Source of the DNA: Microglena sp. YARC
Lineage: Eukaryota; Chlorophyta; Chlorophyceae; Chlamydomonadales; Chlamydomonadaceae
Direction: 5' to 3'
DNA length: 64,000 nt
NCBI GenBank assembly: GCA_022414725.1
Contig: CM039463.1
Coordinates: 88,550,326-88,614,325, forward strand
Below the pieces are notes generated by a model. That model worked only from the letters and a program-made list of their open reading frames with translations, was not told where the DNA came from and did not search any database. Positions 1-9,976 of this stretch are shown here, piece by piece; the first letter of the stretch is position 1; each line of letters opens with the position of its first letter. The translations under genes were made by a program, and so were the position numbers.

Positions 1-488
1 AGTGCTGCGCAAGTGGTGGTGCCCAAGGGTCAGCTGCTCGACAAGCTGTTGCCCCAAGGATCAGTTGGTGGTGTCATGCACAACAGCCGATATTCTTGGG
101 GTTACGCACGCTCTGCTGAAACCGCAAGCTTACCGGCTTCATTACAAAATTATGCATTGATCTCAAAGACCTGCCACACGAGGCCATCATTGCACATGCT
201 GACGCGATATCTGGTGCCGTGATGGCTGAAGTTGCTGCCGCTGTGGGCGATTTCCCAAAGCTGACGTATGCCGTGTTTTCACGCAAGTATGGAGATGACA
301 TTAAGCAGGCATGTATCGCTTCAGAAGATTCTGAAATTCGCAAGCAAGTGCACAGCATGGTTGCTAAGATCGTGAAAAGAATATGCGTGCGTGATTGGGA
401 CTCGATGTTCCGCGGTGTGTTCGAGAGACGCGGATGCACGTGGTCTCGTTACCTTTACCTATTTCACCAGCTAAGTGTTGCGCATTGA
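1..488 (+). pseudogene. 5' half of an unknown gene, split by transposon copy 1
   Basis: An open plus-strand frame runs from about 120 to a TGA at 486-488, and an open stretch in another frame (1-120) suggests an indel near 115-120. The composition is protein-like, with an acidic and basic helical segment after KLTYAVFSRKYGDD, but I recognise no domain. When transposon copy 1 and one copy of its CAGT target duplication are removed, this frame continues directly into the zinc-finger segment at 6793-6912. The TGA at 486-488 lies 24 bases before the insertion site, so either the gene had already been broken or the finger was not part of it. The true start lies outside the window or was lost. The minus-strand frame over 74-439 is taken as a shadow. 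Confidence 0.4.
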
Positions 489-508
489 CGTATTATCCTG
501 GATCAACC

Positions 509-512
509 CAGT
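509..512. repeat. Target-site duplication CAGT, left of transposon copy 1
   Basis: CAGT sits directly before AATGGGCG and again at 6789-6792 directly after CGCCCATT. A 4-bp duplication is also seen for copy 2, with a different sequence. Confidence 0.85.
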
Positions 513-541
513 AATGGGCGTTCCTGCTTCCGAACGGATTT
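513..541 (+). repeat. Left terminal inverted repeat, copy 1
   Basis: The 29 bases starting AATGGGCGTTCC are the reverse complement of 6760-6788 and are the same as at 19722. Confidence 0.9.
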
Positions 542-555
542 TTTATTTTACTGAA

Positions 556-730
556 ATCTTACGATAAATATTGTAAGATCGTTTTTGAAAATTAATTTAT
601 TTTGCTTTTTTGGTGTATTTTACGAAAATATCTTACAATTTATTTTGTAAGATCGTTTTCGCAAATTAATTGATTTTGCTTTTTTGGTGTATTTTACGAA
701 AATATCTTACAATTTATTTTGTAAGATTGT
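556..730. promoter_or_regulatory. Left subterminal hairpins, likely transposase-binding sites
   Basis: Three short inverted repeats of the pattern CTTAC(A/G)AT..GTAAG lie near 556-580, 629-653 and 704-728, the last two inside a 78-bp tandem repeat. Three like them lie at 6469-6488, 6543-6563 and 6688-6712 near the other end. The symmetrical placement suggests protein binding; this is inference. Confidence 0.5.
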
Positions 731-859
731 TTTGTTGTATTCAGAAGAAAGAGACTATTCCCTTCAATTTCAATTGTAACATTGATTTGCTCGTTTGGAG
801 AGAGAGAAATTTCCTTCGAAGTATTCCAATACAAAATCAATTGTAGAGGACAGTCAAGA

Positions 860-1380
860 GGAAGGTGAAAAGCTGTTTACAAAGTCTTGAACGCATTGCT
901 CATAATTATTTATCTCACAACTCACAACTCAACAGTTCGAAAGTACAACTTAGTACTTATGACTCGAAATCTGTACTTATGTGTACCTCACTTATGTATA
1001 ACTCACAACTCAGAACTTATATGTACCTTATACAAGTCAGAACTAATAACTCCTAACTCAGGACTTATTATTCATAATTTCATACCTCATAGCCTCATTA
1101 TGTACATAACACAAATTTATATCCTTAAATCTGCAAACTGCCATCCTAGAATCCTGAAATCACTCAAAATGTGTGTTGGATAAGGCAAACTAGTACACTC
1201 GTGCAAACTTGTGCACGGTGCTAATGTTGCACTGCTGCCAACAAGTCCATTGGTGATAACTTCTGCACTTGGTTCTGACTGGTCATGTGCTAACTAACGC
1301 CATGGTGCTACCTGACACAATACTGTCTACTCTAGATTGGCTGTGGGAACAGGCTATCACGTTGTAGAAAGAGGGCCAAT
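860..1380. other. Non-coding interior of transposon copy 1, left part
   Basis: AT-rich, with many short CTCACAACTC and GTACTTATGACTC-like units from about 900 to 1090. Copy 2 lacks about 370 bases here: its sequence jumps from TACTTATGAC to AGGCTATCACG (20160-20175), whereas copy 1 reads on from about 970 to 1345. No gene is seen. Confidence 0.5.
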
Positions 1381-1429
1381 GCTAACTTGTTGGTAACAAC
1401 AGCGCCTGTACAATCGCTGCACTAGAATC

Positions 1430-1550
1430 TCCTCCTCCATGCCCCCATCCCCATCTTCCTCCTCCTCCATCTCCCTCCTTAGCAATGTCTACATTGTCTC
1501 CATCCGATTGCACAGCCTCTGCCTTGGTGTCCTTCTCAATGGATTGGCAG
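1430..1550 (-). repeat. Inverted copy of the transposase acidic-tail segment
   Basis: Read on the minus strand, about 120 bases here match the 3' coding end of the transposase gene at about 6240-6370: the QSIEK segment followed by a glutamate-rich tail. Copy 2 has the same inverted piece at about 20250-20370, so it belongs to the element. It is flanked by further minus-strand open sequence with repeated VMQRGQAA-like units, which may be a captured or decayed gene. Confidence 0.6.
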
Positions 1551-2820
1551 CTTGACCCCTTTGCATGACTCCTTGCTGTGCATTGATTGCCATGCCCAGC
1601 ACCTTCTCTGGCAGCTTGACCCCTTTGCATGACCTGGCAGCTTGACCCCTTTGCATGACCCCTTGATGTGCATTGATTGACCCCCCTTGCCGGGCACCCC
1701 CTTGCTGCGCATGCATGAAAGACTGTTTTGATAAGTCTGAAAGGGTTTGCTTCATGCCTTGCGCTTTCACCTCTTTTCAAGCCTTGCGCTTTCACCTCCT
1801 TTCATGCCTTGCGCAAATTGCTTTCGCATCCCTGCATTGCTTTGCTGCGCATCTGCATTAGCAAGGGTGGCCCTGCATGGTCCCGAGTTGCACCTAATTC
1901 TCGCACCCTTTTGCGCAATGCATTTCACTGCAATGGGAATTCACTTCAGCTCTGTTCTCATGATCTGCTGCTTTGCTTTCGCTTTCTGCATCGCCTTGCT
2001 GCGCATCTGCATTAGCACCGGGTGGTTGTGAATAACCCCCGAGTTGCTTCTAATTCTCGCACCCTTTGCGCAATGCATTTCACTGTCACTGTCCTGCCTA
2101 GCACCTTCTCTGGTGGATGCTGGGCAGATAGCCAGGAGCACTGGCGCTCGGAGGCACTGGATAGGTCTGCCTACCTGCATGGCGGTTACCCGCCTGCACC
2201 TGCCAGACAGACCAGGACACGCGCCGGGCCAGCACCTGCGCCGGAGTACTGGCGAACAGCTCTGCACCCGCCTGCACCTTCCTGAGGCCTGCCTACTGCA
2301 TGATGGTTACCCGCCTGCACCTGCGTCAGAGTAATGGCGGACAGTACTGCATACCCATATGGCATGCATCCTTAGCTACCGTTCCAAGATTTCCATAGCG
2401 TCTGGTTTGGTTATGAATTGCATTGTAGTGGTAGACTGCAATTGTAGCCCAGACTTAGCTGCCTTGTGCCTGTGTTGACCAAGTTACTGCTTGCCAACAG
2501 GTTTGCCTTGTTTATTGGTTAATCTTTGCCGGGAGTGTGTTGGGTGTTTATGTTGTGATTGGTACTTTACATGACACTGACATATGGATCATGTACACCT
2601 GCAGTTCTTTCTATTTTACTGTGTTCTTGCCCACCTCGGCCACCTACCTATTTACTAGGTTTGTTTTAGTGGCCCAGTACTGCAATAGGTAAAGCAAAGA
2701 TGTGAAGTTGAGGCCTGCTTGACTTGCATAGCATGACTGATGAAATGTCATAGCCCAGAAGAATTTAGCCCTTTTGCCTGTTCCGTCTAGGCATTCGGTG
2801 GATCAAGTTTTCTTTGACTG
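1551..2820. other. Transposon interior with simple internal duplications, no clear gene
   Basis: This stretch has repeated pieces such as CCTTGCGCTTTCACCTC, CCTTTGCATGACC and CTTGCTGCGCATCTGCATTAGC. It has open frames on both strands, but none is supported by domain or codon pattern. It is over 95 percent alike by eye to 20370-21650 in copy 2, with scattered one-base indels. Confidence 0.4.
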
Positions 2821-2824
2821 GTTT

Positions 2825-3830
2825 TAGGATTGATTTTTTTATGATCGGGAGGACTGTGTGTATTCCGAGTTTGGTTTTCCTCAATCATTCGCTCGTTGGG
2901 TTTGACAATGCTCCCGATTATGATCGGGAGGACTGTGGGTATTCTGAGTTTGGTTTTTCTCAATCATTCGCTCGTTGGGTTTGACAATGCTCCGATTATG
3001 ATCAAGAGGACTGTGGGTATTCTGAGTTTGGTTTTTCTCAATCATTCGTTCGTTGGTTTGACAATGCTCCCGATTATAATCGGGAGGACTATGGGTATGC
3101 CGAGTAAAAAAAAAAAAAAAAAAATGCCGAGTACATGTTTTCTGAATCATTCGCTCGTTGGGTTTGTCAGTGCTCCCGATTATGATCGGGAGGACTGTGT
3201 GTATTCCGAATTTGGTTTTCTCAATCATTCGCTCGTTCGGTTTGTCAATGCTCCCGATTATGATCGGGAGGACTCTGTGTATTCCGAATTTGGTTTTCAC
3301 AATCATTCGCTCGTTGGGTTTGACAATGCTCCCGATTATGATCGGGAGGACTGTGGGTATTCTGAGCTTGGTTTTTTTTCTCAATCATTCGCTCGTTGGG
3401 TTTGACAATGCTCCCGATTATGATCGGGAGGACTATGGGTATGCCAAGTACAAAAAAAAAAAAAAAAAAAAAATGCCGAGTACATGTTTTCTGAATCATT
3501 CGCTCGTTGTGTTTGACAATGCTCCCGATTATGATCGGGAGGACTGTGGGTATTCTGAGTTTGGTTATTCTCAATCATTCGCTCGTTGGGTTTGACAATG
3601 CTCCCGATTATGATCGGGAGGACTATGGGTATGCCGAGTACAAAAAAATAATAAAAAAACAAATTGCCAAATACATGTTTTCTGAATCATTCGCTCGTTG
3701 GGTTTGTCAGTGCTCCCGATTATGATAGGGAGGACTGTGTGTATTCCGAATTAGGTTTTCTCAATCATTCGCTCGTTGTGTTTGACAATGCTCCCGATTA
3801 TGATCGGGAGGACTATGGGCTATAGGCTGT
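2825..3830 (+). repeat. Palindrome-bearing satellite array in transposon copy 1
   Basis: Monomers of about 80 bases are repeated about a dozen times. Each holds the hairpin CTCCCGAT-TATG-ATCGGGAG (8-bp arms, 4-base loop), then a CTCAATCATTCGCTCGTTGGG segment. Two monomers carry a poly-A run of about 20. The long open frames that cross the array on both strands follow from the repeat length and are not genes. Single degenerate hairpins of the same kind occur in the transposase introns (4172-4192, 4890-4912, 5013-5038), so the array probably grew from an intronic hairpin. Confidence 0.9.
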
Positions 3831-4159
3831 ATCATTACATTCCCCCCAATCCCTGGTATTCTGGTACCCAGAATTCCTGGGATTCCACAACACAAGTCAT
3901 AAGGAGTAAGCCAGACAATATATTCCGTGGAGAAGAAAAGTAGGGGGAAAGCAATCCTAAAACCAGTCAAGGCGTAGGTATGACATCCGTGAAAAACTGT
4001 CTGAACAGTATCCAAAGCTCTTCTTGCACGCATCCGCTGATGCAATGGACAACAAGAAGACTAATCTTCCTCAGTCACGCCACTTCTCACATACAAAGAA
4101 GACCGCAGGAGGTGAACTTATAAAGACACGCATCATGTGTGAGTACAAATACAGCGCAT

Positions 4160-4277
4160 GTTAGGACATGTCTCCCGATCATAATCGGGAGCATACACAG
4201 TATTTAAAACTTGAAATGATTACTTAACAAAATAATGCTAATATTCTGACTTCATGTTTCCTTCTGTGTTAACTCAG
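4160..4277 (+). other. Intron 1 of the transposase gene, copy 1
   Basis: 118 bases, GT at 4160 and AACTCAG ending at 4277. It holds the hairpin CTCCCGATCATAATCGGGAG. The matching intron in copy 2 (30225-30342) is also 118 bases and there joins two coding frames in phase. Confidence 0.6.
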
Positions 4278-4819
4278 GATTATTCTCCCCAGGGAAGAGG
4301 CTTCATTGGTTATTGGGCTTTGCCATTCTACTCGCAGTCCATCAATCTGACTATATCATGCTTCCAACATTTCTTCAACCGGTTCCTTGAAGAAGAGGGG
4401 CAGCTTCCACCGTATTGCTTCTTGCAAATGGAACAACGCGGCAAAGGACAACAAGAACGCTTTCATGTTCGCATACTTGTCCTTGTTGGTTGAGATGAAC
4501 TGGTTTGAGGAAGTGTACGTCCATTTCCTCCCTCCCGGACACACACATAGCAATCTTGACCAAAAGTACTCTGTGATCTCGCAAGTGTTAAAGAACATGG
4601 AAGTGTACACCCTGGACCATCTGATGGGCATTGTTGGTAACTTATTCAAGAGAATGGGCCCTTACACAAGGCAAGACGTCGTGACCTCTATAGGGGACTT
4701 CTCCGCTGTCCTCCTAGACACGTTTACAAAGTTGTTCGGTCATGCCACTAGCACCGTCAAAGGAGTTAATCGCCGTTTACACGCATTCAAGATAACGAAA
4801 GGTCCCAACGGGAGAGTCG

Positions 4820-5100
4820 GTAAGAATACTTGATATACTGATATTTACAAATTAAATGCTACCGTGCGTGTATGTACTGTCTGCACAATGCTCCCGATTA
4901 TGCTCGGGAGGAATATGGGTGTGTCATGTCTCATTGATTTACATGTACAGTCTTCAATAGAAATTAAATGATACAAAGGAAGTTGTACCTAGGACTAGGA
5001 TGTATTATCCAAGGATGCTCCCGAGTATAGTCGGGAGGAATATGGTGTCCCTAAATGATTCACTAATATACAATACATGTTTGCACACCAAAAATTGCAG
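4820..5100 (+). other. Intron 2 of the transposase gene, copy 1
   Basis: It starts GTAAGAAT and ends TTGCAG, 281 bases, with two degenerate hairpins of the satellite type inside. The flanking exons keep a common frame in copy 2 (intron 30883-31166). Confidence 0.75.
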
Positions 5101-6466
5101 GGGTCTATTACAAGGAGTATGACGAGTCAGGATCTTGGAGAGGACAGTGGGACAATGACGCTGAACCTATTTACGTCCTCAAGGCTTCCACTGGTGGACA
5201 CAGAACAGTATTTAAGGAAGCCCCCGAGATCAAGATTGAAGAGCTCGAGAATATCGAGGCAAACTGGGCGGCTGTCTGGAAGACTATTCATAACGAGAAG
5301 CCCGGAGGTGACGTCCTTGCAGGCCACATGGCCGATGGTCCTGTACAAACCGCCGGTGACGACCGTGCAGGACCCGTAGCTGATGTCGTGTACGACACGC
5401 AGCGGAGGACCTTCTAGAACCAGAAGCCGATGACCAGCAGCAGATGGATGAACCAGCAGCCGATGGCCATCCCATGCCCAGACCTTCAAACATATTGCCG
5501 AGAAGCTTCGTGAAACTTGGAAGCCAGCAATAAGTGGTGGACTGATTTCTTCAACGTTGAGAAGAGTTATTGGAGCACTCAACCAGATGATGCTGTGACT
5601 GGGGAGTACCCGAAAGACCAACATTTTGTCGACTTCCCATCGGAGTTGTCAGCAACCAGTCGTGTTCTGACACAGTCTGAGAAATCAATGGCCAAGCGCT
5701 TGATAGCATCATTGGATGACTTGTCCATGGATTGTGTCAGACCTTTCACCTGCAAGTAACGAGATTGCCAAGACTATGAAGGTCGCACACACTTTGGAGA
5801 CTAATATGGAAAGGCCAGAGGAGGAGGATGTGTTGTACTTATATTCTTCACAAGGGACGAAGCCGGATAGAAGAATAGCCTACGAGCCCACTACTGATTT
5901 GGTTGTTGGTCATGTCGCTGTGGTCAAGGTACAAAGGGATGACTCTAGCGGATTGAGAGGATGGGACGTGGTGGAGGTCAATCACTACCAGTGAATGGAG
6001 AAGTGGAATGTGTGTATTTAAAGCCCTTGTACTCTGGGGCTCAGAAGTTGGTGTACACTGAAACACAATACCCAACTTGGCCAGAAGATTGGATGGACCA
6101 CAAGCTTGTGCCTATTACCGTGGGGGTTAGGAGAAAAGCAACATGGACGGGCGATATTCCCATTGACGCATTTCAATTTAGCTGCGAACCCACCAAGGGT
6201 ATGAAGATCCAGAGAAAGTACCACACAAGCATGCTCCTAGCTTGTCAATCCATTGAGAAGAACACCAGGGCAGAGGCTGTGCAATCGGATGGAGACAATG
6301 CAGACATTGCTGAGGAGGAGGAGATGGAGGAGGAGGAAGATGGGGATGGGGACATGGAGGAGGAGAAGGGAGGAGGAAGAGGAGGACGAGGAGGGGGGGG
6401 AGGAGGAGGAGTAAGATGTTTGACACATAGCCGTTTTTTACTAAATTAGGAAAATTAAATGAATTA

Positions 6467-6715
6467 TACTTACGATTTTTATTGTAAGATGTAAAAGCTG
6501 AATTCTGCCTGCCGACTTATAACCGTCCGCTTTCCCTTTATTTCTTACAATTTTAATTGTAAGACACGAATTGATGTTAACACCTTTTGTTACAAAATAT
6601 GGCATTTCAACGTTGTAACATTCGCAATCTGTACGTTTCTCCGTCTTTCAAGCTCATTTTAAGCATATTTTGTCAAAATTGACTACAATCTTACGATTTT
6701 TATCGTAAGATTGCA
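6467..6715. promoter_or_regulatory. Right subterminal hairpins of transposon copy 1
   Basis: Three CTTAC..GTAAG inverted repeats at about 6469-6488, 6543-6563 and 6688-6712 mirror the three on the left side. Confidence 0.5.
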
Positions 6716-6759
6716 TTTGGAAAGCATCAAAAGACCCCAAAAAGTGATTGTAAGATTGG

Positions 6760-6788
6760 AAATCCGTTCGGAAGCAGGAACGCCCATT
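6760..6788 (-). repeat. Right terminal inverted repeat, copy 1
   Basis: 29 bases ending GGAACGCCCATT, the perfect reverse complement of 513-541. CAGT follows at 6789-6792. Confidence 0.9.
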
Positions 6789-6792
6789 CAGT

Positions 6793-6912
6793 GCACACGG
6801 TGTGTGTTGCAGACAATGTAATAAGGAGTTCAAAACAGTTTCGGACTTGATCCATCATGTGAAGGGTTCTCCGGTTCACCGCCCCCCAGACGGGTGTAAT
6901 GATAATGAGTAA
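6793..6912 (+). pseudogene. 3' end of the split gene, with one C2H2-type zinc finger
   Basis: The frame that starts at the transposon edge reads CRQCNKEFKTVSDLIHHV, then a second histidine region (GSPVH), and stops at TAA 6910-6912. A Cys-x2-Cys pair followed by His-His spacing is the signature of a C2H2 zinc finger. The frame is continuous with the left half (ending at 512) across the insertion site, apart from the TGA at 486-488. The finger would bind nucleic acid or protein; nothing more specific can be said. Confidence 0.5.
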
Positions 6913-7243
6913 TTGAGACATCAGCTTAACACTGTTTTAAAGTGGAAATTGGGAAGTTTAATTTTACTGTTCCACAGACTATTCATTTCCGCACAGGAAA
7001 GAGAGAGAGAGAGAGAGTCGGGGACGAGGTGCCGCAGACCCAGAGGATTCAGAGGACCGCGTACAAGAGAGGTCACAAAGATGCTGTACCGCTTCTGATA
7101 GAAATGTGGTATAAACACAATGGTAAGTTGTATAACCCTAACCCACGGTGGGGTTTAGGGTGCCCAAACGGAGTATAAATTCTGGGAACAGGTTCGACAA
7201 ACACAGTAAAACTCTCAACTCTCAACTCTCAACTCTCGACGAT
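6913..7243. other. Gene-poor stretch with AG repeat and a hairpin
   Basis: It holds an (AG)n run at about 7002-7017, a short open piece containing RGHKDAVPLLIEMW that resembles one ankyrin helix pair, a good splice-donor-like GGTAAGT at 7121 and an imperfect hairpin of CCCTAACCCAC with GTGGGGTTTAGGG (about 7134-7161). Just before the next start are four units of the 8-mer AACTCTCA (about 7208-7236). No full gene is seen. Confidence 0.4.
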
Positions 7244-7972
7244 ATGTTTCAACAGGTTGACAACTTCGAGTTCACGAACACGGCCCAGCTGTTTCGCTAC
7301 CACTTGTGGTTCAAACGGAGGACCCCTCAACGATCATTTGGAAACCGGTCACCCAAAGATGTGTGCTCCAACATGGGTTTCGCTGATCACTACAAATTCG
7401 TGAAAGAGACGAGGGATCTCCTCAAGAGTCACATCAAACCGTCGAGCCCCTACCACCCGCGGTACCTCGAGTTCATGGTGCACGAGGCGACTGTCATTCT
7501 GACGAAAGCTCAGAATACACTACTGGTCAACGATATGCCTGGGTTCGACGACAGGTTCCAGCACGTCCGCTACTACTTCTGGATGGGAGACTCCCCCACT
7601 GATGAACTGGAACCTGAGTTCGAGCCCCTGGCCATCGTCCTGGGTTACACTGGGGCTCCACCACTTCGTTCGACAGTCCAGGAAACAAATGAAAAAGGAC
7701 AGCGACCCGAATAGCGACCTCCTTCAACACTACCTCGATTTCATGGTGTACGAGGGGACTGTGGTGCTAGAAAAAGCGGAAGCGATCCGTGCACTTCAAC
7801 TGTACTGTGTATCATGAGTTATCTCAGCGCTTTCCCGACTCCCTGCCCTTTACGGCCAATCGTATCGGCTTTTGGCGAGGATCTTCTGGGCTTCTGGAGC
7901 AAAGCGCTGGATGACACTGTCAATCCCGCGGATCCCATCAGAGATTATAGATTGTCCAATCATGTCCGCTAA
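7244..7972 (+). pseudogene. Unknown protein with an internally duplicated domain of about 100 residues
   Basis: The gene starts at ATG 7244 and is open to 7714 in one frame. The same protein pattern continues in another frame to 7817, and then returns to the first frame (7814-7972), so two indels have broken it. Two copies of one domain can be matched by eye. The first has LFRYHLWF then HYKFVKETRDLLKSH and YLEFMVHEATVIL; the second has VRYYFWM then HHFVRQSRKQMKK and YLDFMVYEGTVVL. The pattern is aromatic-rich and helical. I do not recognise the family. The first frame break falls near 7650, inside the second repeat. Confidence 0.55.
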
Positions 7973-8261
7973 CCTGCTGCTCATTTAGCTATTGTGTCAC
8001 TGAATTGAGCAACACGTCTAGCAACAGTACTTCTAGTTTCCATTTATTTTTAAATTTGATGTAACAACGATGATTAAATGATGCTGCTCCATGATTTCCC
8101 TCTCTCTCTCTCCCTGTCTCACACGCAAACGTCGATAGAGAAAGATAAATCTCGATAGAATGAATGTAGAAACCAACCCCATCCAGCAATCGTACTTGAT
8201 TTTGATTTTACGACGACCGAGGAGGACATTATTTAATTTTATTCTACAAAGTATTTAGAAT
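7973..8261. other. Intergenic, no gene seen
   Basis: AT-rich, with a (CT)n run near 8099-8110 and an AT-rich stretch just before the next start that may act as promoter. No RNA gene or long hairpin was found by eye. Confidence 0.4.
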
Positions 8262-8751
8262 ATGTTCAACGAAACATTTGACGCAAGCACAGCACTGTCA
8301 AGTATTTTCTTATGGGTTTTGTTCGGACACCTGTCCAAACTATTAAACTGTGATTTGCAACGCATTATGGTTTCGCATCCATTTGATGTGCATTTGATTG
8401 GAATCGCTACATTTTTCTTTCTTTTTACAATATTGGACCCAAGCAACAAAAACCACATATCGATTGTATGGTTCAAGACTATATTTGTATACACAATATT
8501 CATTTATAATGACCAAGTCAAAGTGGTACTTTATTGCACCAATATTAGGACTTTTTTGATAGACCAAACACTAAAAAAGCACGTAGCCATCCAAACAGAA
8601 CGCGGTGACGATACAGATAAATTACAAAAAATACAAAAAAGATATCAGCAATATATTAGTCATAATTATTCTATCATTGATTTTCATCGGAGCCGCGCAT
8701 TATATGTATCTGCAACGCATAGAATACAAAAAACGATTTTTTCGATGACCA
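8262..8751 (+). pseudogene. Small membrane protein of giant-virus type, frame-broken
   Basis: ATG at 8262 gives MFNETFDASTALSSIFLWVL, then a hydrophobic segment with NCDLQR, then IGIATFFFLFTILDPSNK, a pattern I associate with a conserved membrane protein of algal giant viruses; this is from memory of the family. At about 8497 an extra T shifts the frame, and at about 8548 a T run is one base short, which restores it at LIDQTLKKHVAIQ. Near 8640 an A run is one base long, and the true frame there runs on through another hydrophobic helix (ILVIIILSLIFIG) to a TGA near 8750. All three breaks are in homopolymers, so sequencing error is a serious alternative to decay. The nominal open frame to 8951 is false after 8640. 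Confidence 0.6.
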
Positions 8752-9639
8752 AATTTTCCTTTGGAGTAACAAACTTGCAAAAACTAAACACCGACGTACA
8801 AAACATAATTGTCATAAAACGCAGAAAAACAATTCATTCAATCTTTGTAACCGATACTGTCTTCAGTCGGCGGAACAGTAAAATGAAACATATATCAGAT
8901 GGAAATAAACGACATCGCCGTTATAAAATTGGCGTTAAGAATGGTTTCTGACTTGGGTGTTTAAAACTTCTGTGTTTATTGGTTTTACAAGAAAAACAAA
9001 AACAACACTTATTTTTTGGCATTTTGGGCATGTTGCGTTTAAAATCTCACATATATAATATATGCATGTCATGCAAATACCATATTTGTTAACAATAATA
9101 CTTGGACTAGTTGGCTCATGCACAAGCATAATATTACCATTAAATGAACAAAGCATTCTCGACCAAGTAAACGATTATAGAAGAATTCACTGCTCTCCAC
9201 CAGTTTCATTTAATCAGCAATTTCAATATCCGCACAAACATGGTCCGATTACCTTGCGAAAGAAAATAAGTTCGAACATAGCGATTCAGGTCGATATGGA
9301 GAGAACCTTGGTTGGTTTTCGTTTTCAGCTTTAAATACAATAAATTTAACGCATTATTATACCAGGTCGGTAAGTTTGTGGTACGATGAAGTTGACTTCT
9401 ACGATTTCAATACGCCCCGTTTTTCTCCATCTACTGGTCATTTTACACAATTAGTTTGGAAAGCTACCACAGAAATCGGTATCGGTATTTCGTATTCAGA
9501 ATCTAACAACAATATTCTTGTGTGTATGCAATACTACGTTCGTGGAAATCAAAAGAGTGTTGCAGAATTTCAAAAAAACGTACTGACAGGAAATTATAAA
9601 TCTCTCATTCTTGAGAACTGCAACCTACCTAGTTCACCA

Positions 9640-9965
9640 CAACATTCACCATCACCATCTCCTCGACCACAACAATCACCATCACCATCTCCTCGACCAC
9701 AACAATCACCATCACCATCTCCTCGACCACAACAATCACCATCACCATCTCCTCGACCCCCTATCAAGACTCCAAAGAAGGTGTAGAAGGTCAAGAAATC
9801 GAGTACGCACCACAACGAAATCGACCATTCACCACAAAAATCGCCATCACCATCTCCTCGACCACAACAATCACCATCACCATCTCCTCGACCACAACAA
9901 TCACCATCACCATCTCCTCGACCACAACAATCACCATCACCATCTCCTCGACCCCCTATCAAGAC
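9640..9965 (+). repeat. 30-bp coding repeats of the CAP protein tail
   Basis: The unit CAATCACCATCACCATCTCC plus TCGACCACAA is repeated about four times at 9640-9757 and again at 9836-9950, with a spacer that reads [10 protein letters not shown]. The whole block of about 190 bases looks duplicated. Confidence 0.8.
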
Positions 9966-9976
9966 TCCAAAGAAGG

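Larger units (their letters stand above)
3967..6414 (+). pseudogene. DUF7869-like DDD transposase gene with introns, copy 1
   Basis: Three exons are visible: about 3967-4159, 4278-4819 and 5101-6414. The first has SADAMDNKKTN, the second QLPPYCFLQM, a position matching QMDN in copy 2, and PPGHTHSNLDQ. This D..DN..HTH..D pattern is what I know from the DUF7869 family of RNase-H-like integrases in eukaryotic transposons. The third exon ends in a Glu/Asp-rich tail. The gene is broken. An extra A after the QM codon (about 4430) removes the middle aspartate and shifts the frame; an extra C lies after the second exon's start, and further indels lie near 5195-5420 and 5735. Copy 2 is sound at several of these points, so the family gene can be inferred from both. 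Upstream exons seem to be lost into the satellite. Confidence 0.75.
513..6788 (+). mobile_element. DNA transposon copy 1, 6.3 kb, with 29-bp terminal inverted repeats
   Basis: The element begins AATGGGCGTTCC and ends with the perfect reverse complement of its first 29 bases. Within both ends are short hairpins of the form CTTAC..GTAAG: three on the left and three on the right. The interior holds, in order, repeats with a 78-bp period (about 600-730), a CTCACAACTC-rich tract (about 900-1090), a mostly non-coding region to 2820, a satellite array (2825-3830) and a transposase gene with at least two introns (about 3967-6414). The second copy at 19722-32863 is collinear outside the satellite. The 4-bp target duplication and transposase type fit a cut-and-paste element; I cannot assign it to a named superfamily. 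Confidence 0.9.

Noticed and set aside
74..439. Minus-strand open frame of 121 codons
   Set aside because: It is antisense to a better plus-strand frame that continues across the transposon insertion; it has no domain.
1382..1795. Minus-strand frames with VMQRGQAA repeats in both transposon copies
   Set aside because: They consist of simple repeats plus the reversed acidic tail, and one-base differences between copies break them. Not called as genes.
2825..3830. CRISPR-like look of evenly spaced palindromic 20-mers
   Set aside because: The sequence between palindromes is itself repeated, not unique, and the array is inside a eukaryotic transposon.
6675..6682. AAAATTGA inside transposon copy 1
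   Set aside because: No gene start lies within the proper distance downstream; chance match in AT-rich sequence.
7121..7256. Possible intron (GTAAGT at 7121, TTTCAACAG at 7256) upstream of the duplicated-domain gene
   Set aside because: None of the upstream frames joins the gene in phase without a stop, and the ATG at 7244 gives a good start without splicing.
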